Shown piece by piece: positions 36,071-47,172 of a DNA stretch of 64,000 nucleotides. The stretch covers positions 5,736,001-5,800,000 of the forward strand of contig JAPTOF010000021.1 of NCBI GenBank assembly GCA_028554755.1, in the 5' to 3' direction. Origin of the DNA: Cordia subcordata (Eukaryota > Streptophyta > Magnoliopsida > Boraginales > Cordiaceae). The position numbers and the translations under genes were made by a program. Every line of letters begins with the position of its first letter. The stretch's first letter is position 1. The notes beneath the pieces were generated by a model that was not told the DNA's origin, did no database searches, and saw nothing but the letters and a program-made list of their open reading frames with translations.

Positions 36071-37448
36071 TGTTGCTTAGATAATGAATCCATGGAAGGA
36101 TGAATTGGATTAATTGCACAAATACAGAATTAAAGCTCTTTTTCAAGTAATACCAATAGTCAATGATTGCAATAAACAAGTATATCAAAGTATTCAAGAA
36201 AATAATACTTGAAAGTAAAGAGTTTACGAGCAAGAAGATCAGATGTAGCGATTTATAGTGGTTCAAACCCCCGAATGCCTAGTTCACTATCTAAGGTTTC
36301 CCCTTAGGATTTTGGAAGCTTTATTATGAATGACTTCTTGTTTAGTACATTGTGGAACTATAAAACAACAATCCCAACACCTTGTTCGTAAAAAGGACCA
36401 CAAGTTTTCTCTTAACACTTGAGGGTTTCAATCCTTTCACGCTCAACAAGAATGATCTCACACTCTAGTCTACCCAAGACGGAGGCACACAACCAATATA
36501 ATGAATAAGAGTTTTGGTTACAAGACTTCTTGTGAGCAAAAATACAAGAGGCATTTAAACCTTTCTATATTGCTCAAAGTAGATAGACAGTTTATAAGCT
36601 CAAGTGTTCTTGATCAATGAATGGAAATGATATCAATAGAAGCAATAAATAGAGAGAAATAAGAGAGCTTTCAATGCTTATAAATTGCAATAAATTGTTT
36701 TGATCAAGTTTTATTCATGTTGGGGGTCAAAGGAAGTATTTATGAAGCCAAAAGGTTAAATCTCCATTAGCTATATTTGAAAAATTAAAATTTTGCAACT
36801 ACCGAACAACCTAACCAATCGACCAGTGTCCTCAACTGGTACTAATAAAAACACATTAGTCATACCGATCAACCAAGCCGGTCGACCACTATGCTTAACC
36901 GAGAAGAGTTAAAAGCTTACTGATTGTATTGGTTGACCTATACCGGTTGAATACATCTTAGTTGCTGTGCATACCAGTGGACCGTACCGGTTGACTAGCT
37001 TGCTCAGTCAATAGGTGCCCAAAGTCTGCAAAGACAGCTATACACCACTTAAACATTTGGAAAACACCCACTTGCAATAGTAAACAGCTTTTGCAAGAAA
37101 TTTAAAGGCTCAAAGCAATTACCAACCCCTTAAACATCAACTCTTACAAATGCAATAAGTCTAAAACACTCCAAGCATTAAATGCAAAAGCAAAAACTCA
37201 AACTAAACTTAAGGTTTGCTCAGATTTTTACTTTGAAAAGCATATATGCATAGTTATACATACACATATACATACATACAACTACTCCCACGACATGCAA
37301 GTTGAGTTTTATACTTAAATGCCTATAATTCATAGCTATAAGCACAATAAATGCACTTTGATTGCAAAGTAATGAAGTATAATGCATATACATACATATA
37401 CATATACACACAAGCTCATATAATCAAACTAAACTACTAATGCAAGAG
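36071..37448 (-). repeat. Truncated 3' LTR of element B
   Basis: It begins TGTTGCTTAGATAATG and parallels 51355-52710 of the other LTR, through the ACCGG/GTCGACC cluster (36796-37010) and the GCATATATGCATA block (about 37240). Similarity stops near AATGCAAGAG (about 37448). The remaining 660 bp of LTR found at 52711-53370 are absent, as is the polypurine tract. Confidence 0.8.
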
Positions 37449-37467
37449 AAACAAAAATTGTTTTGAA

Positions 37468-38135
37468 ATGCTACGGAGTAGGATTTTTCAAACTAAGAAA
37501 GCAAGTAAAAAAGATGAGAGAGCTAGTGGCTCAATCCGGCTTCATCATCAACTATCCCAAGTGCAGCTAGATCTTTCGAACCTCCTGTGCCCAGTCTTCA
37601 AACTTCTCATTTTGACTCTCGGTCAAGCTATCAACTCGTGCATTAAGAGTATCAAAACCCACTTTCATTTAAGCACCCAAAGAGTCAAATCCTTCAAGCA
37701 TACAGGTCATGAATTGTTTATTGAGATTTTTTGACCGAAACTCATAATCTTGGCTGGGTTCTTTATTGTACTCCTCTCTTGCCTCTTTATCAACGTCAAC
37801 TTCTTCCTCTACATTCTAATTGGCCATCAAATTTTCAAAGTCCTCAACATTGAGCCCTTGAAGTTCCATAATGCTATCTACTTCTTCCTCAGACACAAAT
37901 TTGAATGTAGTTTTTTTTATATACGATGAAGCATAGTATTTCTTTCCGCCTTAGTCAAAGCCAAGAAACCTACCTTGTTCATCTATGCACCTCTCCAAAA
38001 ATAAAAATCCACACGAGATAGTGATGGCAGATCAAGATGCCATCTATTATTGAATTTTTGTTTATAAACTCTATCAAAAGAAATACGCTTATGCCAAAAA
38101 AATTCTCGTTAAGCCATCCCATAAGCTAAATAGGT
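37468..38135 (-). pseudogene. Element B extra ORF, C-terminal part (left of element A)
   Basis: In the minus direction this continues the extra ORF broken by element A. Readable pieces include FDRVYKQKF, NNRWHLDLPSL, MNKVGFLALTKAERNTML and, further on, an acidic SEEEVDSIMELQGLNVEDFE stretch and a KVGFDTLNARVDSL heptad-like segment. Stops interrupt it several times. The acidic and coiled-coil-like C terminus is common in such retrotransposon extra ORFs. The last codons run into the deletion that truncated the LTR. Confidence 0.55.
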
Positions 38136-38140
38136 TTTCC

Positions 38141-38577
38141 TGTTAACACAATATAAGATTGTATACATGAATTTACAATATAAAATTCAAAGATATAATT
38201 GATAGTGGAAGCACATACCTGTTTGAGCCATTATTGTTTTGTTAAAGAATTGTTGTTGAAGAAATAACTGTCACCCAGTCTAGGCTTAGATCTTCCCCTC
38301 CCTGCTCTACTCAATATTAACAGATGCTTATGGGAACAACTGTTAGGTTAAGAGTAAGAGAGGGGACCTAGCCCTATTTATAATAAATTATGATAGTCCT
38401 ACCCATAAAAGATTTATCAGAATATATGGGCCTACGCATAAAAGAACCATATGGATTTATGAGATGGGCTAAAACCAATATGATCATACAGCCCAACTTG
38501 TGAATCAGATATTCAGCCTATTTTATAAAACCAAAAATAATTAACGGTAGCTCACTTTAAAGAGAAATTTTTCAACA
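38141..38577 (-). repeat. 3' LTR of element A
   Basis: TGTTAACACAATATAAG ... TTTTTCAACA. It has 14 bases (around 38248-38262) that the other LTR lacks. Confidence 0.92.
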
Positions 38578-38592
38578 GTCTCCCAATTGGGC
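38578..38592 (-). promoter_or_regulatory. Polypurine tract of element A
   Basis: The minus strand reads GCCCAATTGGGAGAC immediately before the LTR, matching the GTGGGAGAC-type tract of plant Copia elements. Confidence 0.65.
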
Positions 38593-39359
38593 AACGTTAA
38601 TTGTTTTATTTATTTTTCAAAAATTTTTAAGAAAAATATTTATTAGGCTGAATAGGAAATAGAATGTGACCACATTTTTTAAAAATATTCTGATTCACAA
38701 GATTACACCTCGAGCGCATATCCGGACCAACAAGATTGTTAAACATCTAATCATGGTAGTCATAGTGTTCCTTATTGACACAAGACTTTCCATGGTAACA
38801 AATGTCATCCAACCTTATCGTCATGGACCAAACATACAGCAGTGTAGTAAGAAACTAGCACCAATATGTGATCTAAATATGCTATTTCTTTGTCAGTCCT
38901 CGACATAATTTCTCCAATATCGGCATTTAAAGAGAAATATACTATTCTTATCCTCACAAAATAGCGTTCAATATGCTAGAAGAAAGAACACATATCCTCA
39001 CAAAAATGACATTCAACAGGCCAGAGGATAGATTATTCTTAACCTCACAAAACAGCGATCAATATGCCAGAGGTAAGATTACATATCTGCAACCAAAATG
39101 TGTCCTTCTGGAGATATTAAACACAATAGGGGATCTTATCGCAATAGACACCAAGCATAAGATTCTCAATAAAATATGAATATGAGTAATCACAATATAT
39201 AATTATATTATAAACCATAAAACAACATGCTATTGTTCGAATGCACTAATGTGCAAAGCAAAACATAAAATAATGGGAACATCCAATGGTACATGATGAT
39301 ATAAAGCTCCCACTAGACAATAGCATCAAAAAGATTGTAAAATACTCATTTTCCTAACA

Positions 39360-39570
39360 TGTTTCACAAAAATCATAAGTCAAAGACCCTTGGGCAAGGA
39401 GTCAATTAATACGTCATCAATAGCAATTCGTTCATATGAATGCCATCATTTTTGACAAAGTCTCTGACTGCCAAGAATTTGATATCTATATGCTTGCAAG
39501 CTTTAATTTTCTTATTATTCTTTGAGAATAGAACAACAACTCTATTATCACAATAGATCTAGTAACATAA
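39360..39570 (-). pseudogene. Element A RNase H remnant
   Basis: The minus strand encodes IYCDNRVVVLFSKNNK followed by CKHIDIKFLAVRDFV, the conserved CDN and KHIDIK(F/Y) blocks of Copia RNase H. A stop follows shortly after, and the usual downstream DxxTKPL block is unreadable. Confidence 0.75.
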
Positions 39571-39999
39571 TTTATAATTCTCAAAACTAGATATCATGTT
39601 CTTAAAATATATAGCATGAGATGAGGCATCATAGCAAGTCACAAATTCACATAGTTGAAGAGGCATCAAGCTGTTATTTTGCAATTTTTCAAGATATAGC
39701 CCTTCCAGCTAACACAAAGATATACTCAAAAGTAGATTTTCAATCATCTGAGCATCTAACATAGTCAGAGTTAGAATATCCAACCAACTTTAGATAATCT
39801 ACTTTATAGCAAACAAGCGTATAATTTTTGGTCTTTTGTAGGTATTTTATTACCTAATTAGCAAATAATCCATTCCAGGATTTATTATCAACCAAAACTT
39901 ATATCGTAAAAGCGATATCAAGTCTAGTGCATACTAGATCATACAACAGGCTCTTAATAGCAATAGCACAAGGTATATCTTTCATAGAATCCCTCTCTA

Positions 40000-40499
40000 T
40001 ATCATTTTGAGGATATTGGTTCAATTTGAGTTTATCACCTTTTACAATAAATGCACACAAGACTTACAATCCTTTACTCCAAACAAGTTCTGAAAACTCA
40101 ATGTAAGATTTTCGTAAAGGATTCAAAAATTCCAATAGACCTATTTCAACAAAACTTATTCCCAAGAACAAAAGAAGCATCCTCAAAATCTTTTATATCG
40201 AAAGCCTTAAGTAAAATATTGTTTAGTCTCATGGAGCATACCCAAGTCATATATAACTAGTAAAATATCATCAACATGCAATATTAGGAAGATAAATTTA
40301 CTCCTACTGATCTTGAAGGGTATACATGGATCAACGCTATTTTCCTCAAAATAATAAGAAGTTACCATTTCATCAAAGTTCAAATATTCATTGCCTTGAG
40401 GCTTGATTCAAAACCATAAATGGATTTTCTAAGTCTATAAGCCATGTTATCCTTACCACTAATAGTAAACCCTTAGGCTATTTCGTATAGACTTATAGA

Positions 40500-40533
<34 letters not shown>

Positions 40534-40740
40534 TATTAAGGAAAACCATTTTCACATTCATAGGAGCCATTAATAGCTTAAAGAATATTTTATAGAAACA
40601 TGTGAAAAAGATTTCGTTGTAATCTATACCTTTTCTTTGGCTAAAGCCTCATCTTTGGCCTCTCAATCTTCTCTAGGGGATCTCTTTTGGTCTTGAAGAC
40701 CCATTTGTAACCAATAAGATTATCTCCTTTAAGAAGATCA
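40000..40740 (-). pseudogene. Element A reverse transcriptase remnant
   Basis: The readable piece at about 40215-40330 (minus) has VDPCIPFKISRSKFIFLILH then VDDILLVIYDLGML, the catalytic block of Copia RT, where the first residue of YVDD has become H. Upstream, around 40630-40740, the pattern of the GxKWVFK block is visible at DNA level. Stops and frame shifts separate the blocks. Confidence 0.7.
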
Positions 40741-41514
40741 ACAAGTTCCCAAATTCAATTTCATCATAGGTTGCATCTCATCTCTCGTAGCATTCAAGTA
40801 AATGTGATAATCATTATAGATGGAATGTCTTCTTTCTCTAATAGACCTTTTACATGTTGTTCATCATTAAATCATAAGGTTGTGAGATCTCAACATGTAT
40901 ATTATCATTGGCTGTAACATCATCATCTATTATAGGGTATCCACTAATATCTTGTCTCTCAATGTGAGTAGAGTACCAGTCTGACTACTTATCAGTAGTG
41001 GAAATTAGACAATTTTTCTATCATTATCCTCAGTAGTAGGTTGAGGACAGACAACATTATCAATATCCAATTATAATAATTTGGGCATTTGAGATTTGAC
41101 AATCATAGAAACACATATAAGAGAGTAAAACTTATATCATTAAAAATGAGCGAAATACCTAACGAAATAACGAATAATCTTAGGGTTAGTGGTTTCTTAT
41201 TTGAAAATCTTTACCTAAGCAGGACAACCCTAAACTGAAAATCGGTCAAACCGGGTTTCTCCTTAACCAAAATTCAAAAAAAAAACAATGAGCCTTAGCG
41301 ACAAACTTGTTGGGAAAATGGTTAAGCATTTAACAAGAAATTTTAATGGCTTCACTGCAAGGGTACTCTAGTAGGTTAGTAACACTTATCATGCTTCTTA
41401 TCATATCCGTAAAGGTGTATTTTCACTTTCGATCACACCCTTTTACTCAGGGATAGTAGACATAGTATACTGGCAACAATCCCATAATTTTATAAGTACT
41501 TGGTAAACGATCCT

Positions 41515-41810
41515 ATATGTTGCCCGAAGATCCAAGCCTACCACAGTACTCACCTCTTCTGTCAGATCCAACAATTTTGATAACCTTCTCCTCTTCTATC
41601 AGATCCAACAATTTTGATAACCTTCTCAAGTTGTTTTTCTACCTTTGTCTTTAAGAGTTTTAAATTTCTCAATAGCTTCAGATTTCTCTTTAATCAGATA
41701 GAGGTATCTATCACGAGAAAAAACATCAATGAATGTAACAAAATATTTATTACCACACCATATAATAGAATAAGGTCCCGTAGCATCTATGTTTATCACT
41801 TCTAAAAGGC
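41515..41810 (-). pseudogene. Element A integrase core remnant, with a 37-bp internal duplication
   Basis: The minus strand around 41640-41760 reads KYFVTFIDVFSRDRYLYLIK-like integrase core sequence, followed by KSEAIEKFKTLK. Positions 41553-41589 and 41590-41626 are a direct tandem duplication of 37 bp. That length is not a multiple of three, so the duplication itself shifts the frame. Confidence 0.7.
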
Positions 41811-43805
41811 AAAACTGCGGGTAGCATATTTCTTTTAACTTTAGTGCGCTTACCCCTTATGTACCCAATATAAGTTTCAAGATCATCAAAAATTTAGAGA
41901 AGGTAAAATCTCACTGTTAATGAGTCTTTCAACTCTTTCCCTAGAAATATGACCTAATCTTTTATGCCACAGCAAAGGAAAATTTTCTTCTAATTAAACT
42001 CCTTTTAGAAGCAAAATTTTTTATATGAAAAGAGTCACGAGAACTTCCTAGTAATAAGCACAATTGGTATAAGCCATTTGATAAAACACATTCACCAATA
42101 ATTTTGGAATTAAAAAAACAATTGTACTTGGTCATTTCTAAAGTGAAAGTCATAACCAATCTTGTCTAAAAAGAAAATAGGAATCAAGTCCCGTCTAAAA
42201 CATTTTCTAAAATAAGTTCAAAACTAATTTTTAAATATAGACTAACAGTCCCAATGTAAGACTCTAATCCACTAGCCCCTCATCTATTTTCTCTTTATTT
42301 AACCAAAATTGAACTTGTGCAATGAGCTCTTTTATAATCTTACAAAAGTAAGAGTTCTTATCAAACTTATTAATAACAGATTTGGGACCTCTTACATTGT
42401 GATTTTAATCTACGATCTAGATCTGACCTTTACCACCCTTTTTAAAACTATGACCTCTCTTAGGAACATGACCCTTAGAATTTGAAGTACTAACGTTATA
42501 AGAATAGGGCCTTAGTTGAAAACAAAATATACAACCTTTGGATTTCTACCCTTAATTTTGTTTTCCTCAATAACATAATGGGTAATTTTTTTGTCATCGA
42601 TATTATAAGATTCCTTGGTATCTCTCTTCTATAGTTATTAAGAGTTCTTTTACATTCTTAGTTCAAAACAAGCCATTCACTAAATACTCAGTTATGGTCT
42701 CTTCATAGTCATTAAGCAAAATAGTTAGACCTCTCCTATTGTCAATTATATTACCCTTTATTTATCGCCATTTTTATCAACCAAAGCGGCATATGCATCA
42801 AATGTAATGTCAAGTCAGTATTGACTATACTCAGATAAAACCCAATATTTGCTTTCATTTCATAATGGTTTTATCTATTCAAGACATCTAAGTAATGATG
42901 ATTCAAAGTAAATGAAACAATCCAAGAAAAGAATGCAATATCAATAAACATTATGCATACATACTATATTACAAGAGTAAGCATTATAAACAAAAGAGTC
43001 CAAGCACATCGTTGTCATATCTGCCTTTGGGCAAATAATTCAACATGTAAATAGGTACTTTTTTAACATAAAGTAATACATATAAGATTACCTCACTGAA
43101 AGAAAAGTCAACCACCTTTAGGCAATTGAGCTCCCTAACAGCATTGTAATATTGGTCCATACTTTATGTTTATGCTACTGGGCTAAAGCCATATAATGAT
43201 CTCCTTTGGGAGAACATTGCGCACTTTACCATGGCAGTTTCCCAAACAAAACGAGAAAAGCCATAAATTTACTTGAGCAAACCACTTTGTTGAATTTGCC
43301 TACCTAAATCTATGATGTCAACTTATTGGGAAAAATTAATGCTTAACTTTAATCACAAAATGCTATGTATGCAATTGACCACACATTATGAAACAATTCA
43401 ATATGACATGTCTCAGTGATCAATTTAAAATTGCATTCTTTAACAAATTTCAAGAGCACATATGAATAATCTAGCAATAGGAGATATATAAAACTTCAAA
43501 GTTTAATTAAATTTATTTTCATAACAAAGCTAAAACAATTGTTACTGGTGCCAAAACCAAATATTAACTTGATCCAATGGCAACTTGCTTAGCAATAGAA
43601 TTCTATTACATTTGCAAAAGCAAATAGATGATGGCACTTGCACTTAAAAGTGCCCTAAGGACTCGTTATAGTAAATCAATTAATAATATATTAATTAATT
43701 TAATACTTTAAAAGGAATAAGACATAAGCAATAATTATAAAATATCCATTGCAAGAACATGGCAGCATTAATGACGCATCTTAGGGCATAACAAAATATA
43801 TCATA

Positions 43806-43857
<52 letters not shown>

Positions 43858-44862
43858 ATAATGGATGACCAAAAGAAAAAAAAAACTCGGCATTATGATG
43901 GTTTTTTTTCCCTCTCAAAAGACTAATTATATACACACACACACAAAATTTAATATTTTAAGGCATTGTTTGGTAAATATAAAATATGCAATGCTATGTC
44001 TTTGTTAAGAAAAAACCTTTAGCCAAACAAGACCTTTCCAACTTAAAAATAAGGGCTCTGTTTGGTTATGCAAATAATCCAAAGACCAAAAAGCTAAAAA
44101 AATTAAGTTTTGCCATACGCAACCCTTTCTAGCTTAAAACACAAGGGCCTTGTTTGGTCGCGCTCATATATAACAAAAGCCTAAGTATCCCAAAAGACCT
44201 ATTTGCCAAACACACCCCTTACCAATTTAAAATAAAATGCTATTTGGTTGTGCTTATTAATTGTAAAGTTTAATCACCGCAAAGTCTTATTTACCAAACA
44301 TGGCCTTTTTACCTCTAAACTGGGCTAATACAGATCATGTTTAGACCCAAAACGAAACCCATGTCATAAAAACCTCGAGTCTAATTTGATTTTTATAATC
44401 AAATAATCTAATCCTAGTCTTTTTCACCTAGAAATTCAAATTCAACATCAATTTCACCAGAAAAGTTGAATTCTTTGCTGGATTATGTAAATAGTTTTTT
44501 TTTTATTAAAAAGCAAGAAATCGCAAAAATTTGAAATGCAGGACCAAAACATGAGTCTTCAAAAACACAAATCAAATCATGAATATTCCCTTTTTTTATT
44601 TTAAAAAAATGGCTATTTTCTTGATGTGAGTGGCAATTGGCTTTCTCTGAATAATTCAGGGGAAAAACTCAAAAATTAAAATAGATCATAAAATAGATCA
44701 AGAACGACCAAGGAGAGTTCTATGAAAGCACTCAATCAATTTTATAAAATAAAATTTAATAATAATATAAACAATTATCAACAACTTTCGTAGTTTATAT
44801 GCTCAAACAAGTATTTCAATTTTTCTTAACAAAAAAAAAAACATGTAAATCTATGTATAGAT

Positions 44863-44877
44863 GACTCTGATGCCACA
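44863..44877 (-). promoter_or_regulatory. Primer-binding site of element A
   Basis: The minus strand reads TGTGGCATCAGAGTC next to the LTR, close to the tRNA-Met site TGGTATCAGAGCC. Confidence 0.7.
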
Positions 44878-45300
44878 TGTTAATGCAATACAAGATCGTA
44901 TACATGAATTTACAATATAAAATTCAAAGATGTAATTGATAGTGGAAGCATATACCTGTTTGAGCCATTATTGTTTTGTTAAAGAAATAACTATTACCCA
45001 GTCTAGGCTTAGATCTTCCTCTCTCTGCTCTACTCAATATTAACAGATGCTTATGAGAACAACTATTAGGTTAAGAGTAGGAGAGGGGACCTAGCCCTAT
45101 TTATAATAAATTATGACAGTCCTACCCATAAAGGATTTATTAGAATATATGGGCCTACGCACAAAAGAACCATATGGATTTATGAGATGGGCTAAAACCA
45201 ATATGATCACAAAGTCCAACTTGTGAACCAGATATTCAGCCTATTTTATAAAATCAAAAATAATTAACGGTAGCCCACTTTAAAGAGAAATTTTCCAATA
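44878..45300 (-). repeat. 5' LTR of element A
   Basis: TGTTAATGCAATACAAG ... TTTTCCAATA; the terminal CA has mutated to TA. Confidence 0.92.
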
Positions 45301-45305
45301 TTTCC

Positions 45306-45774
45306 TTCCTACCGCATTTTTCATATAAGTCACTATTGTCTCAAGAAGGTTGATTTTTTTATTTTGGTGCATCAAATAGAAAATGTAGGCCTCAGCTTTG
45401 TAAATTTTATTATCATGAGTATCCTTAGGCACTACATTAGCTTTAATCAACTTAATCACTAATTTATGCTTAGGACAAACTTCATTTGAAGGAGGGTACC
45501 CAAAACCCCTCTCAAGATCTATTTGACTATAAAAGAAATTATATATTTTTTACTTATCTGCACCATTGAGCAATTCTCTAAAGCTAAAAACTAGAAGCTG
45601 TACATCATGATTAAGAATGTAAAAGATAGTCCTAATATCTTCTTGAGTTAAAGTGAAAGAGACATTCCTAACCCTTGATCTAACTTCTCCATACCAAGAA
45701 TCCCATTGTAAATTCTCGTAAAACTTCTTAACAAGCATAGGATAAAGGGGTTGTTCAATATTCATAAACTCCAT
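45306..45774 (-). pseudogene. Element B extra ORF, N-terminal part (plant transposon-protein domain)
   Basis: At 45550-45774 a 74-codon open frame reads LYPMLVKKFYENLQWDSWY, then RVRNVSFTLTQEDIRTIFYI. This has the texture of the domain often annotated as 'putative plant transposon protein' that occurs as an extra ORF in many plant LTR retrotransposons. It goes on, with a stop between, through PKHKLVIKLIKANVVPKD and KAEAYIFYLMHQNK down to the element A insertion point. Function is unknown; the position after RNase H is where SIRE elements keep an envelope-like or accessory ORF. The upstream start is not clear. Confidence 0.55.
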
Positions 45775-45945
45775 CGAACCTTAAGCATTCACAAAATCAA
45801 TAAGGGGTAAACGTTGAAGTTCATTCTCAATAAGACATTTACCTGGTAGCACTTTCTTTCCAAAAAAAAATCCCTTCTTTCATTTGGTCTAGATCGTTAA
45901 AGAGGAGGTGATTCTTTAGTTCTTCTTTGTTTTGAGGGACCAGCA

Positions 45946-46025
45946 GCACTTGATGAAAAATGGCCTCTGCATACGTTTCTTAAGCCTCCACCTTTTGTAT
46001 GCGGAGGCCATTTTTCATCAAGTGC
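45946..46025. other. 29-bp near-perfect hairpin in element B
   Basis: Arms 45946-45974 and 45997-46025 are complementary over 29 bases with a single exception, which is a G-U pair if the plus strand is transcribed. The loop is 22 bases (45975-45996). The stem reads GCACTTGATGAAAAATGGCC at its base. Confidence 0.85.
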
Positions 46026-46303
46026 CAGACAAACTTTCGAAATGATGCAAAAGTGAATCGGGTTTGATGGATTTTGAAGAAAAATTGAACTGGGTTTGAT
46101 GAATTTGAAAATATTTTTAACCGGGTTTGATGTAAAACAATGTTTGGTGAAACAGGTTTATGTTTATGAAGAGTTTTTGGAAGACGACAAGAATTTACTT
46201 TTTGAATAAAATGTTTGAGGGAGAAAAGGTGTTTTTTGAAAAGGTTAGGGTAAAAAGTGTTAAAATATGTTAAAACCCTAGTTTAATAGTGCAGAATAAC
46301 GAC

Positions 46304-46482
46304 TTATTGGTCGATCCGTACTTGAAGGCGGTCGTCCGATACTAACAGAAAGAAAAATGACTTACCAGCTAACCTCACCTGTTGACCGGTACTAACATAT
46401 CTTTTCAATTCATACCGGTTGACCATATCAGTCAACCGGTACCCTTGTTCGGTACTAAAAAACACTTTAAAAACATAGAATT
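46304..46482 (-). other. Region after RNase H with ACCGGTTGACC motif cluster
   Basis: Directly after the RNase H end the minus strand is open for 60 codons but consists largely of repeats of ACCGGTYGACC and related words. The same motif type clusters inside every LTR of this family in the window. It probably does not encode an independent domain. Confidence 0.5.
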
Positions 46483-46900
46483 TCATATTTTCAACATTCC
46501 CAACTCCCTTCTAATGCTCAAAAATTGATGTAAAGAGTCAACAAAATTAAGCACAACATCACCTTTTTGCACATGATCTCTTATTAAATGAAGTCTAGTC
46601 TTTATGTGCTTAGTCCTAGAGTGTTGGATTCGGTTCTTAGTTAGGTTAATTGCACTTGTATTATCACATATAACAAGAACATGCTCCAATATCAAACCAA
46701 AGTCAAATAAAGTTTGTTTCATCCAAAGAATTTGTGCAACACAATTACCTACTGCAATATATTATGGTTCGACCGTGGATAGTGCTACACAAATTTGTTT
46801 TCTACTTAACCAAGAAACTAAGCAATTTCCTAGAAAGTGACAAGTGCCACTAGTGCTCTTCCTATCAACTTTACAACTGGAAAAATCAGCGTTAGAGTAA
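46483..46900 (-). pseudogene. Element B RNase H domain
   Basis: Readable from about 46722 to 46490: VICDNTSAINLTKN and RTKHIKTRLHLIRDHVQKGD, the CDN and KHI(D)xRxHFIRD blocks of Copia RNase H. The expected D after KHI is K. The domain ends in a RRELGM-type C terminus. The preceding part (46723-46900) is recognisable only in pieces. Confidence 0.75.
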
Positions 46901-47172
46901 CCTATAAATTCAAAACTAGTTCTTTTAGGATACTATAATCCTAACTCTTATGTTCCTGTTAAATACCTAAAGATTCTTTTGACAGCAAGCAAGTGAGACT
47001 CTTTAGGACAAGATTGCAAATGAGCACACAATTATACAGCGAACATTCTGTCGGGTATAAAGGCGATTAAGTAAAAAAGACTTTTGGTCATATCTCTATA
47101 CGACTTTGCATCTACCAGCTTACTATTTTCATCCTTATCAAGCTTGGTAAAGGTGCTCATAGGTGTTCCAAT

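Larger units (their letters stand above)
38141..45300 (-). mobile_element. Element A: decayed Copia retrotransposon nested in element B
   Basis: LTRs of 437 and 423 bp (38141-38577 and 44878-45300) differ by one 14-bp indel and about 25 substitutions, nearly all transitions. A perfect 5-bp target duplication TTTCC flanks the element at 38136-38140 and 45301-45305. A primer-binding site and a polypurine tract are both in place for minus orientation. The interior retains recognisable but heavily frame-shifted integrase, RT and RNase H segments. It interrupts the extra ORF of element B. Confidence 0.92.

Noticed and set aside
46483..46515. A second LTR start (GGGAGTTGGGAATGTTGAAAA on the minus strand) directly after RNase H
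   Set aside because: It looks like a polypurine tract plus TGTTGA, but the same bases encode the conserved RRELGM end of RNase H. No LTR partner or LTR end was found in the 1.2 kb that follows.
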